Positions 38,182-46,689 of a stretch of DNA of 64,000 bases are shown one piece after another. The stretch is taken from positions 62,001 to 126,000 of the forward strand of contig NZ_JAFLRK010000004.1 in the NCBI RefSeq assembly GCF_017315735.1, given 5' to 3'. The notes beneath the pieces are model-generated. The model was not told the DNA's origin. It worked only from the letters and a program-made list of their open reading frames with translations, and did not search any database. The position numbers and the translations under genes were made by a program. This stretch comes from Paracoccus shandongensis (lineage in GTDB: Bacteria > Pseudomonadota > Alphaproteobacteria > Rhodobacterales > Rhodobacteraceae). The first letter of the stretch is position 1. The number at the start of each line of letters is the position of its first letter.

Positions 38182-39132
38182 ATGGCTGTTCCCACCTATG
38201 CAACCCCGCTGGAGCGCATCTGGCATTACGCCTATCTGGTGATCTGCGGGCTGATCTTCTTTTTCCTGATCGCGCCGATCATCGTGATCATCCCGCTGTC
38301 CTTCAACGCCGAGCCCTATTTCACCTTCACCGACCGGATGCTGTCCTTCGACCCCGAGGGCTACAGCCTGCGCTGGTATCGCAGCCTGCTGACCTTCGGG
38401 ATGCAGAACCCGGATGCCACCGGCTGGGCCTTCTGGTCGGATGCCTGGGCCAACGCGAACTGGGTGAAGGCCGCCAAGAACTCGATCATCATCGGGGTGG
38501 CTTCGACGGTGGTGGCGACCGTGCTGGGCACGCTGGCGGCCCTTGGCCTGTCGCGCCCCGAGATGCCGTTCCGCCGGGCGATCATGGCGATCCTGATCTC
38601 TCCCATGATCGTGCCGCTGATCATCACGGCGACGGGGATGTTCTTCTTCTATTCGAACCCCTGCGAGTTGCTGGGCGTCTTCGGCCTGCCCACCAGTTGC
38701 GGGCGGCTGGCAGGCACCTATGTCGGCGTGATCCTGGCCCATGCGACGCTGGGGATCCCCTTCGTGATCATCACCGTGACGGCGACGCTGGTGGGCTTTG
38801 ACCAGTCGCTGAACCGGGCGGCGGCGTCGCTGGGGGCGAACCCGCGCACCACCTTCTTTCGCGTGACCATGCCGCTGATCCTGCCCGGCGTGATCTCGGG
38901 CGCGCTGTTCGCGTTCGTGACCAGCTTTGACGAGGTGGTGGCGGTGCTGTTCATCGCGGGCCCGGAACAGCAGACCATCCCGCGCCAGATGTGGAACGGG
39001 ATCCGCGAGCAGATTTCGCCCGCCATCCTGGCGGTGGCGACGCTGCTGGTGATCTTCTCGATCGCGCTGCTGACGACGGTTGAGTTGTTGCGCCGCCGGT
39101 CGGAGCGGATCCGGGGTGTGACGCCGCGCTAG
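38182..39132 (+). CDS. ABC transporter permease (PotC-like)
   Basis: 316 residues, six membrane helices, EAA-like loop NRAAASLGANPRTTFFRVTMP. It starts 3 bases after the first permease and ends the operon before a strong terminator. A loop with two Cys residues (NPCELLGVFGLPTSCG) lies on the periplasmic side and could form a disulfide. Confidence 0.92.
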   Translation: MAVPTYATPLERIWHYAYLVICGLIFFFLIAPIIVIIPLSFNAEPYFTFTDRMLSFDPEGYSLRWYRSLLTFGMQNPDATGWAFWSDAWANANWVKAAKNSIIIGVASTVVATVLGTLAALGLSRPEMPFRRAIMAILISPMIVPLIITATGMFFFYSNPCELLGVFGLPTSCGRLAGTYVGVILAHATLGIPFVIITVTATLVGFDQSLNRAAASLGANPRTTFFRVTMPLILPGVISGALFAFVTSFDEVVAVLFIAGPEQQTIPRQMWNGIREQISPAILAVATLLVIFSIALLTTVELLRRRSERIRGVTPR

Positions 39133-39137
39133 ACAAG

Positions 39138-39160
39138 CTGGGGGACTTCACGTCCCCCAG
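39138..39160. terminator. terminator between ABC operon and AEC gene
   Basis: Perfect 9-bp stem CTGGGGGAC / GTCCCCCAG with loop TTCAC, 5 bases after the permease stop and between convergent genes. No U-run follows, as is common in GC-rich alphaproteobacteria. Confidence 0.6.
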
Positions 39161-39196
39161 ACCCCCTGTGGGATATTTAAGGTCCAATGCAGGAGA

Positions 39197-40141
39197 TCAG
39201 GGTAGGATTGCCAGCCACATCCAGATCGTGGCGACCGAAATGGCCGTGCCGACAAGGACTGTGGTAGCCGCGACCCGCTTGGCGGCGCCATAGAGGTTGG
39301 CGAACAGATAGGCGTTCACGCCCGGCGCCATGGCTGCCGTCATCACGGCCGAGCGCAGGCCCGCATCGTCCAGTCCGGTGATCCAGCCCAGGGCATAGGC
39401 AATCCCTGGATGGACCAGCAGCGAACAGGCGCAGCACATGGCAATGGCGCCCGTGTCGCCTTCGGGGCGATAGCGGTAGAGGACGCCGCCCAGGCCGAAC
39501 AGCGCGGCGGGCAGGGCGGCGTCGGCGATCATGTCCACGGCGGCCCAGAAACCTTCGGGCATGACAAGGCCCGCCTGTTGCAGCACGTTCATGGTCATGC
39601 CCGCAATGATGCCGATCACCAGGGGCGTCCGCAGCACGCCCGTCATGGCGCGCAGGGCGACGCGGCCCACGGACAGCCCGCTGCCATGGGCGCGGGTGAA
39701 CTCCATGAAGGTGATGCCGAAGGTGTAGAGCAGCGGCGAATGGATCGCGATGATAGCCCAGTTACCCGACAGCGCGTCCGGCCCATAGGCGCGTTCCATG
39801 ATCGGGATGCCCAGCAGCAGGCTGTTCGAGAACAGGCAGACAAAGCCGATCGCCACGCAATCCATCGGCGGGCGGTTGAACAGGAACCGCGCGCCCGCCC
39901 AGCCGATGAAGAAGCTGGAAAAGGCACCGATGTAGAAGGGAAGCAGCACGGCCGGGCGGAAATCCGCCCCCAGGTCCAGGCGCGACATGGACAGAAACAG
40001 CAGCGTGGGCGCGGCGAAGTTCTGGGCGAAGACCATCAGCCCGTCCACCGCGCTTTCGCGGAAGATGCCGCGCCAGGCCACCACGTAACCGAAGCCCACG
40101 ATCAGGAAGACCGGGACGATGATGTTGAACAGCGCGCTCAT
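39197..40141 (-). CDS. AEC (auxin efflux carrier)-family transporter
   Basis: 314 residues, about ten membrane helices, with the family's start (NIIVPVFLIVGFGY) and the MAPGVNAYLFA segment. AEC proteins export malonate, malate or other small acids; the substrate is unknown. The ATG at 40141 overlaps the stop of the MBL gene (ATGA). Last gene of the dacC-tmk-holB-tatD-MBL-AEC cluster. Confidence 0.88.
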   Translation of the reverse strand: MSALFNIIVPVFLIVGFGYVVAWRGIFRESAVDGLMVFAQNFAAPTLLFLSMSRLDLGADFRPAVLLPFYIGAFSSFFIGWAGARFLFNRPPMDCVAIGFVCLFSNSLLLGIPIMERAYGPDALSGNWAIIAIHSPLLYTFGITFMEFTRAHGSGLSVGRVALRAMTGVLRTPLVIGIIAGMTMNVLQQAGLVMPEGFWAAVDMIADAALPAALFGLGGVLYRYRPEGDTGAIAMCCACSLLVHPGIAYALGWITGLDDAGLRSAVMTAAMAPGVNAYLFANLYGAAKRVAATTVLVGTAISVATIWMWLAILP

Positions 40142-40956
40142 AGCGCGGCGGGGTGGTCGGGGGTGTCCGATGTGGCCTCGATCACCAAGCCGTCGAAGGC
40201 GGGGATGATGTGGTCGGGCGTGGTGGCCGCGACCGTGGCATAATCCATGTCGATATGCATGTTCGTCAGCACCCCGCGCGGGCATCCCGAGCGCGCGATC
40301 CAGTCCAGCGCCTGCGCCAGATGGGCGTGGCTGGGATGGGGCTGCGGGCGCAGGGCGTCGCAGACAAAGACCTCGGCCCCGTAGATCAGCGGCCAGGCGG
40401 CCGGGGGAATGTCGGATACGTCGGGCAGATAGACCAGGCCGCCGATGCGCAGGCCCAGGGCGGTGATCTCTCCGTGCTGGGCGCGGAAGGGGATCAGCGT
40501 GACGGGGCCGCCGGGGCCCTCCACGGTGATCGGCCCGTCGATCAGGTGCAGGTCGCAGATCGGCGTATAGTAGCTGCCGGGCGGGGTCTTGAAGATATAG
40601 CCGAAGCGGTCCAGCAACTGTTCCGAGGTCGGCATGTCGGCCCAGGCAGGGATCAGGCGTCCCGCGTTGAAGGCCACCTGCCGCAGGTCGTCGATGCCGT
40701 GGATGTGGTCGGCATGGGGGTGGGTATAGACCACCGCGTCCAGCGTCGCCACGTTCGCATCCAGCAGTTGCGGCACCAGGTCGGGGCCGGTGTCGATCAG
40801 CACCTGCGTCACGCCGCCGGGGCCGGGGCGTTCCACCAGCAGCGAACAGCGGCGGCGGCGGTTTTTCGGTTCGTTGGGATCGCAGGCGCCCCAGCGGTTC
40901 CCGAGGCGCGGCACGCCGCCCGAGGAACCGCAGCCCAGGATCGTCGCCCGGATCAT
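40138..40956 (-). CDS. MBL-fold metallohydrolase (PhnP-like)
   Basis: 272 residues. Metal motif THPHADHIHG (HxHxDH), with further ligands in FRAQHGE and PDVSD and the C-terminal TNMHIDMDY. The start LGCGSSGGVPRLG is typical of PhnP/Lipoate-associated cyclic phosphodiesterases. A cyclic-nucleotide or phosphodiester substrate is likely but not shown. It overlaps tatD by 4 bases. Confidence 0.88.
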   Translation of the reverse strand: MIRATILGCGSSGGVPRLGNRWGACDPNEPKNRRRRCSLLVERPGPGGVTQVLIDTGPDLVPQLLDANVATLDAVVYTHPHADHIHGIDDLRQVAFNAGRLIPAWADMPTSEQLLDRFGYIFKTPPGSYYTPICDLHLIDGPITVEGPGGPVTLIPFRAQHGEITALGLRIGGLVYLPDVSDIPPAAWPLIYGAEVFVCDALRPQPHPSHAHLAQALDWIARSGCPRGVLTNMHIDMDYATVAATTPDHIIPAFDGLVIEATSDTPDHPAAL

Positions 40957-41747
40957 GCTGCCTTCCAGAACAGGCGGTCGAAATTGGCCGAGGTTTGCGC
41001 CGCAAGCTGCGGATAATCCATGCCGAAGGCATCGGCCAGGATGGCGGCGGTTTTTGCCACATAGGCGGGTTCGTTGCGCTTTCCGCGATGCGGGGGCGGG
41101 GCGAGGTAGGGGCTGTCGGTTTCCACCAGAATGCGGTCCAGGGGGGCGGCGGCGAAGATCGCGCGCAACTCGGTTGATCGGGGGAAGGCGGCGATGCCCG
41201 AGATCGAGAGATAGAAGCCCAGGTCCAGCGCCGTCTGCGCCAAGGCCGCGCCCGAGGTGAAGCAGTGCATCACGCTGGTGAAGGCGCCCGCGCGGTGTTC
41301 GTCCGTCAGGATGCGGGCCATGTCACCGTCGGCGTCGCGGGAATGGATGATGAGGGGCAGGCCCGTGCGGCGCGCGGCCTCGATATGGACCGCCAGGCTT
41401 TCGGCCTGACGGGCGGCGCTGTCGGCGGTGTAGTGGTAATCAAGACCTGTCTCGCCGATGCCCACGAATTTCGGATGGGCGGACAGGGCGACAAGCTGGT
41501 CCACAGTTGCCATGGGTTCTTCGGACGCGCTCATCGGGTGGGTGCCTGCAGCGTAGAAGACGCCGTCAAAGCGTTCGGCCAGGGCGCGGACCTGCGGTTC
41601 CTGGCGCAGGCGGGTGCAGATCGTGACCATGCGGGTGACGCCTGCGGCGCGGGCGCGGTCGATCAGGGCGTCATGTTCGCCGTCGAAGTCGGGGAAATCC
41701 AGATGGCAATGGCTATCGACAATCGGCGTGGGGGCCGCGTGGGACAT
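40953..41747 (-). CDS. tatD: TatD-family metal-dependent DNase
   Basis: 264 residues, TIM-barrel with DSHCHLDF at the N-terminus, GETGLDYHY and ETDSPYLAPPPHRGKRNEP, the last read as ETDSPYLAPPP and RGKRNEP. These are YcfH/TatD-type 3'-5' nucleases involved in DNA repair and turnover. The gene order tmk-holB-tatD is widely conserved in bacteria. Confidence 0.95.
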   Translation of the reverse strand: MSHAAPTPIVDSHCHLDFPDFDGEHDALIDRARAAGVTRMVTICTRLRQEPQVRALAERFDGVFYAAGTHPMSASEEPMATVDQLVALSAHPKFVGIGETGLDYHYTADSAARQAESLAVHIEAARRTGLPLIIHSRDADGDMARILTDEHRAGAFTSVMHCFTSGAALAQTALDLGFYLSISGIAAFPRSTELRAIFAAAPLDRILVETDSPYLAPPPHRGKRNEPAYVAKTAAILADAFGMDYPQLAAQTSANFDRLFWKAA

Positions 41748-41750
41748 GGA

Positions 41751-42857
41751 TCAACCTTTGGCTGGCAGGGCGGATCGCGCGGGCGGCAGATGCGCCAGTT
41801 CGATCAGCATATCCATCACCAGCGCGGCAGGGTCAAGGTTGACCGCCCGCCCGGTGCGGGCGCGGGCCGACAGCCGCGCCTGCGCCTCGGCCCAGGCACG
41901 GGCGGCGTGATCGTCGGGCGAGATGCGGGCCAGCAGCGCGCCCTCGCCGCGCGCGGCCTGGGGCAGGGGGGCGCCCATCAGCCCCGCCCGTGCGGTGCGG
42001 GCCAGGAAGCGGTCCAGCACGGTCATGGTCAGGTCGAAGGGATCGCCGTCAGCCCCGGCGCGCCCTGCCGCCGCGTCGGCAAAGGCGGCGGCCTGCGGGC
42101 GATCCAGGCGGGGCAGGGTCGCCATCAGGTCCACAAGTTGCTGGTAACGGTCGAGGCCCCCTTGGCCCGCCAGCCGCAAGGCCTCGCCCACCGAGCCGTC
42201 GGAGAGCGCGGCAAGCGCCTCGGCATCCTCGTCGATGCCCAGGTGCGACAGGACATTGCCCATCTGCGCCGGGTTCAGCGGCGACAGGCGCAGGGTGCGG
42301 CAGCGGGACCGGATGGTGGGCAGCAGGCCCGCGGGCTGGTGCGCGACGATCAGGATCAGCGCGTCGGCGGGCGGTTCCTCCAGCACCTTCAACAGGGCGT
42401 TGGCGGCGGCCACGTTCATGTCGTCGGCGGCGTCGATGATGGCAATGCGGCGTCCGCCCTCGGCTGCCGAGAGGTGGAAGAAGGACAGCAGGCGGCGGAT
42501 TTCGTCCACGGTGATCTGGGCGGACAGGCGCCCCGCCTTGTCGTCCCAGGGACGGCGGACCAGATGCAGGCGCGGTTCCGAAAGCGCCGCGATGCGCCGG
42601 GCCTCGAGTGTATCGGACGCGCCGAAGGGGCCGGTTGCCCCCGCCAGCATCCAGCGGGCGATGGCCCAGGCCAGCGTCGCCTTGCCCACGCCGCGCGGGC
42701 CGGTCAGCAGCCAGGCGTGGTGCAGGCGTCCCCCTTGGGCGGCCTCCATGAACTCGGCAATGGCGCTGTCCTGGCCGATCACGCGGTCCGTGTGGCGCGG
42801 ATGCGGCGCGCCGGGGACGCGGTCGGGTTCGGGGATGTCGTCGGGATCGGCTTTCAC
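41751..42857 (-). CDS. holB: DNA polymerase III subunit delta'
   Basis: 368 residues, AAA+ clamp-loader protein. Walker A-like GPRGVGKATLA, the SRC motif in IRSRCRTLRL, and a C-terminal helical collar domain. With tau/gamma and delta it loads the sliding clamp. It overlaps tmk by 4 bases. Confidence 0.94.
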   Translation of the reverse strand: MKADPDDIPEPDRVPGAPHPRHTDRVIGQDSAIAEFMEAAQGGRLHHAWLLTGPRGVGKATLAWAIARWMLAGATGPFGASDTLEARRIAALSEPRLHLVRRPWDDKAGRLSAQITVDEIRRLLSFFHLSAAEGGRRIAIIDAADDMNVAAANALLKVLEEPPADALILIVAHQPAGLLPTIRSRCRTLRLSPLNPAQMGNVLSHLGIDEDAEALAALSDGSVGEALRLAGQGGLDRYQQLVDLMATLPRLDRPQAAAFADAAAGRAGADGDPFDLTMTVLDRFLARTARAGLMGAPLPQAARGEGALLARISPDDHAARAWAEAQARLSARARTGRAVNLDPAALVMDMLIELAHLPPARSALPAKG

Positions 42858-43450
42858 AGCGCGGCCCGGATGCGGGCGGCGACCTCGGCCTGGGTGCCGC
42901 TGCCGTCGATCAGGCGCACGCGGGCGGGAAACTCCTCCGCAAGGGCGCGGAACCCCTGGGCCAGCCGCTGCTGGAAGGACAAGCCCAGGCTTTCAAACCG
43001 ATCCTCGGCCCCGCCGCGCGCGTTGCCCCGGCCAAGGGCGGTCGCCGGGTCCAGGTCGATGACGAAGGTCAGGTCGGGTTCCACCCCGATCGCCAGGTCG
43101 TGCATCCGGTCCACGAAGGGGCGCAAATCGCCCCGGGTCGCGCCCTGATAAACGCGGGTCGAATCGGCGAAGCGGTCGGTGATGACGGTCTGCCCGGCGG
43201 CCAGGGCCGGGCGGATGGTGCGTTCCAGGTGATCGCGGCGGGCGGCGGTGAACAAAAGGCATTCGGTTTCCGCCGACCAGCGTTCGCCCGCGCCCATCAC
43301 CAGCAGGCGGCGGATTTCCTCGGCCCCCTCGCTGCCGCCGGGTTCGCGGGTCAGGACGACCGCGCGGCCTTCCGCGCGCAGCGCCTCGGCCAGCAGGCGG
43401 GCCTGCGTGGACTTGCCGCAGCCGTCGATCCCCTCGAAGCTGATGAACAT
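42854..43450 (-). CDS. tmk: thymidylate kinase
   Basis: 198 residues. P-loop FEGIDGCGKSTQ, the DRF motif (VITDRFADST) and the LID-like segment. It phosphorylates dTMP to dTDP. The ATG at 43450 overlaps the dacC stop (TGATG). Placed with holB as in many genomes. Confidence 0.96.
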   Translation of the reverse strand: MFISFEGIDGCGKSTQARLLAEALRAEGRAVVLTREPGGSEGAEEIRRLLVMGAGERWSAETECLLFTAARRDHLERTIRPALAAGQTVITDRFADSTRVYQGATRGDLRPFVDRMHDLAIGVEPDLTFVIDLDPATALGRGNARGGAEDRFESLGLSFQQRLAQGFRALAEEFPARVRLIDGSGTQAEVAARIRAAL

Positions 43451-44595
43451 CAAAGGCCGGCGGCCTCGACCGCCTTGTGGCCAAGGCGCATGACCGCGCC
43501 CTTCATGCGGCCTGCGAAACCGGCCTCGGGCACGTCCTCGGCGGCCAGCAGGGGGGTGACGGCCTCTTGCGTGCCGGGCATGGTCACGACCAGGCGGCCG
43601 ATGGGGTCGCCCTTGGCGATGGGCGCGGGGATGGGGGAGTCGTAAACCGCTTCGACCTTGACCTGGTCCTGCGATCCCGCGGGGACCAGCACGTTGACGC
43701 CGTCCTTGGTGGTCAGGCCCACGCGCGACTGCGTGCCCAGCCAGACCGGAGCCTCCAGCACTGTTTCGCCCGCAGGAACCAGCGTTTCCATGCTGAACTG
43801 GCGGAAGGCCCAGTTGGCGATGCGTTCGGCTTCCTCGGCCCGGGCGGTGTCGGTGGGCAGGCCGCTGATGACGAAGATCACCCGGCGCCCGCCCTGGACG
43901 GCGGACCCCACCAAGCCGTAACCCGCTTCCTGCGTGTGCCCGGTCTTCAGCCCGTCGGCGCCGATGTCCAGCTTCAGGATCGGGTTGCGGTTGAAGCGGT
44001 TCGACGGCACCCGGTCCATGTAGCGGAATTCCGTCAGCGAGAAGTCGCCGTAATACTGCGGGAAGTCGTGGATCAGGTGCATCGCCAGCATTCCCAGATC
44101 CTCGGCCGACATCACATGCCCCTCGGCGGGCCAGCCGGTCGCGTTCTTGAAGACCGAATGCTTCAGCCCCAGCGTTTTCGCGCGTTCGGTCATCTGGGCG
44201 GCAAAGGCTTCCTCGGTCCCCGCCAAGCCCTCGGCCAGGACCACGCAGGCGTCGTTGCCCGACAGGACGATCACGCCCTTGATCAGCTGTTCCACGGTCG
44301 GCGTGTCGCGGGGTTCGACGAACATCTTGGACCCGCCCATCTGCCAGGCCCGCGTGGACACGGGCAGCGTGTCGGTCATCTTCAGGCGGCCGTTCTGCAG
44401 CGCCTCGAACACCATGTACAGCGTCATCAGCTTGGACATGGATGCGGGCGGCATGGGCACGTCGGCGTTCTTCGACATCAGCACGGTGCTGGTGTTGACA
44501 TCGTAAACCCAGGCAGAGGTCGCATTGGTCTCGAACGCCTGAACCGGGGCGGCCAGGCACAGAAGGGCCAGAAGCCTTGTCAGGAATGCACGCAT
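43450..44595 (-). CDS. dacC: D-alanyl-D-alanine carboxypeptidase (PBP5/6 type)
   Basis: 381 residues with signal peptide (cleaved near VQA-FET). Penicillin-binding motifs are complete: SMSK at 52-55, SGN at 112-114, KTG at 217-219. A beta-rich second domain and a C-terminal amphipathic membrane anchor (GRMKGAVMRLGHKAVEA) complete the PBP5 form. It trims pentapeptide stems in the periplasm. First gene of the cluster, TGATG-coupled to tmk. Confidence 0.95.
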   Translation of the reverse strand: MRAFLTRLLALLCLAAPVQAFETNATSAWVYDVNTSTVLMSKNADVPMPPASMSKLMTLYMVFEALQNGRLKMTDTLPVSTRAWQMGGSKMFVEPRDTPTVEQLIKGVIVLSGNDACVVLAEGLAGTEEAFAAQMTERAKTLGLKHSVFKNATGWPAEGHVMSAEDLGMLAMHLIHDFPQYYGDFSLTEFRYMDRVPSNRFNRNPILKLDIGADGLKTGHTQEAGYGLVGSAVQGGRRVIFVISGLPTDTARAEEAERIANWAFRQFSMETLVPAGETVLEAPVWLGTQSRVGLTTKDGVNVLVPAGSQDQVKVEAVYDSPIPAPIAKGDPIGRLVVTMPGTQEAVTPLLAAEDVPEAGFAGRMKGAVMRLGHKAVEAAGL

Positions 44596-44686
44596 GGAAA
44601 GTCCTTTGCCTGTTTGGCGCCGATGGTTACAGCATGGCCCCGCCCCTCGCAACGCGGGCCCACACGTATTCCGGGATATTTGAACG

Positions 44687-45259
44687 TCAGTTCCCCGTCG
44701 CCTCGCGCCAATGGCGCCGGCAGAGCGAGACATAGGTCTCGTTTCCCCCGACCTGCACCTGCGCGCCTTCGGTGATCGCGCGGCCCGCCTCGTCGCGGCG
44801 GATGACCATGGTGGCTTTCTTGCCGCAATGGCAGATGGTGCGGACCTCTCGCAGGTCGTCGGCCAGCGCCAGCAGGGCGGCGGATCCGGGGAACAGCTCG
44901 CCCCGGAAATCGACGCGCAGGCCATAGCACATGACGGGGATGCGCAGGTCGTCGGCCACGCGGGCCAGCTGCCAGACCTGGGCGGGGGACAGGAACTGCG
45001 CCTCGTCCACGAAGACGCAGGCGCAGCCGGTGCCGCGGTCCCTGACCAGGGCGAACATGTCGGTGTCGGCGTCAAAGGCCAGGGCGTCCTCGCCGATGCC
45101 GATGCGGCTGGCGATGCGGCCCGGCCCCGCGCGGCTGTCGATGGCCGCCGTCAGCAGCAGCGTCCGCATCCCCCGTTCGCGATAGTTGTAGGACGCCTGC
45201 AACAGCAGCGTGCTTTTGCCCGCGTTCATCGTGGAATAATGGAAATAGAGCTTGGCCAT
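44687..45259 (-). CDS. tdk: thymidine kinase (TK1 type)
   Basis: 190 residues. P-loop STMNAGKST, Walker [10 protein letters not shown], and the zinc-binding pairs CHCG and CRRHW. It salvages thymidine. It is separated from dacC by 91 bases that contain a CCGGGATATTTGAAC sequence similar to other intergenic motifs in this window. Confidence 0.96.
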   Translation of the reverse strand: MAKLYFHYSTMNAGKSTLLLQASYNYRERGMRTLLLTAAIDSRAGPGRIASRIGIGEDALAFDADTDMFALVRDRGTGCACVFVDEAQFLSPAQVWQLARVADDLRIPVMCYGLRVDFRGELFPGSAALLALADDLREVRTICHCGKKATMVIRRDEAGRAITEGAQVQVGGNETYVSLCRRHWREATGN

Positions 45260-45355
45260 GACGCCAGTTACCCCCCGGCGCGGCCCTCATCAAGCCTTGC
45301 CGCCGCGCCGACAAGCTGGCACCAAGCAGGCACAAGCCAATCCCGGAATATCCTG

Positions 45356-46543
45356 ATGCGCGATCCCCTGTTCCGCATGGCCCTTGTGCTGGGCGTCCTG
45401 TCCGCCGTCGGCCCCTTTGCCATCGACATGTATCTGCCCGCGCTGCCGCAGGTCGCAGCCGACCTGGGCACGACCGAGGCGGGGGCGGCGCTGACGCTGA
45501 CCTCGTATTTCATCGTCTTCGGCATCGCGCAGATGATCTATGGCCCGATGGCCGATGCGGTGGGCCGCAAGACGCCGCTGGTGGTCGGCGTGGCGATCTT
45601 CACCGCCGCGACCGTGGCGGCGGCCCTTGCGCACACCCTTGGCTGGCTGATCGCCGCCCGCGCGATGCAGGGCCTTGGCGCGGCCACGCTGATGGCCGTG
45701 CCGCGCGCGGTCATCCGCGACGTGGCGACAGGCCCCCAGGCCGCGAAGGTCATGTCCACCATCATGATCGTGATCGCCGTCAGCCCGATGCTCGCGCCCC
45801 TGACCGGATCGCTGGTCCTGGCCTGGGGCGGCTGGCGAGAGATCTTCGCCGTCCTCGCGGTCGCGGCGCTGGTCAGCCTGGCCCTGATCCTGTTCGTCCT
45901 GCCCGAGACGCTGGCCCCCGAACAGCGCCGTCCCGTCAGCCTGCGGCCCATGCTGTCGGGCGCGCGCCGCCTGCTGACCGACCGGCGCTTCATGGGGCTG
46001 ACGATGATCGGCGGCTTCGGCATGGCCAGCTTCTTCGTGTTCCTGTCCTCGGCCAGCTTCGTCTATACCCGGCAATACGGGCTATCGCCCACCGGCTTCT
46101 CGCTGGCCTTCGCGGTCAATGCCGTGGGCTTCTTCGCGGCGTCCCAGTTCGCGGGCCCGACGGCGCAACGGCACGGGATGGAGCGGGTGATTTCCCTGGC
46201 GATCACCGGATTTGCCGGGATCATGATCGCGCTGGCGGCGGTCGTCTGGCTGGGCCTCGATGCGCTGCCGGTGGTGATGGCCGGGCTGTTCCTGGGCAAT
46301 GCCTGCCTGGGGCTGGTGATGCCCACGGCCATGGTGATGTCGCTGGACCCGCATCCCGACATCGCCGGGCTGGCATCATCCCTGGGCGGGACGTTCCAGA
46401 TGCTGACCGGCGGGCTGATGATCGCGCTGACCGGCCCCTTCATGGACAACAGCGCCGCCAGCATGGTCACGGCCATCGCGCTTTGCGCCGCATTGGCCTG
46501 GTGCGCCGCCGCCGCATCGCTGCCCCGCCTGCGCCTGGCATGA
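45356..46543 (+). CDS. Bcr/CflA-family MFS multidrug exporter
   Basis: 395 residues, twelve predicted helices. The family signature AIDMYLPALPQVAADLG is at the N-terminus and motif A (YGPMADAVGRKTPL) follows helix 2. These pumps export chloramphenicol, bicyclomycin and sulfonamides in other bacteria. The ATG at 45356 begins the family-typical N-terminus; no strong Shine-Dalgarno is visible. Confidence 0.9.
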   Translation: MRDPLFRMALVLGVLSAVGPFAIDMYLPALPQVAADLGTTEAGAALTLTSYFIVFGIAQMIYGPMADAVGRKTPLVVGVAIFTAATVAAALAHTLGWLIAARAMQGLGAATLMAVPRAVIRDVATGPQAAKVMSTIMIVIAVSPMLAPLTGSLVLAWGGWREIFAVLAVAALVSLALILFVLPETLAPEQRRPVSLRPMLSGARRLLTDRRFMGLTMIGGFGMASFFVFLSSASFVYTRQYGLSPTGFSLAFAVNAVGFFAASQFAGPTAQRHGMERVISLAITGFAGIMIALAAVVWLGLDALPVVMAGLFLGNACLGLVMPTAMVMSLDPHPDIAGLASSLGGTFQMLTGGLMIALTGPFMDNSAASMVTAIALCAALAWCAAAASLPRLRLA

Positions 46544-46546
46544 CAA

Positions 46547-46572
46547 AAGCCGCAGGGCGAACCCTGCGGCTT
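46547..46572 (+). terminator. rho-independent terminator of the MFS gene
   Basis: Perfect 11-bp stem AAGCCGCAGGG / CCCTGCGGCTT with tetraloop CGAA, 3 bases after the stop, followed by the T-rich TCTTCTTC. Strong, canonical form. Confidence 0.85.
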
Positions 46573-46612
46573 CTTCTTCATCTGAATATCCTCTGGGGTG
46601 AGGCGCGCCCGG

Positions 46613-46667
46613 AAAAAGGTCCAGTGGACCTTTTTCAGCGGCGAACGCCTGCCGCCGCGCGGCAGGC
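46613..46667. terminator. stacked inverted repeats between MFS gene and rhlE
   Basis: AAAAAGGTCC (46613-46622) pairs perfectly with GGACCTTTTT (46626-46635), ending in T-runs on both strands, so it can terminate in either direction. A second hairpin, GCCTGCCG / CGGCAGGC (46647-46667), lies between it and the convergent rhlE stop. Confidence 0.6.
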
Positions 46668-46689
46668 TGGGGGGCGAAGCGCCCCTGGC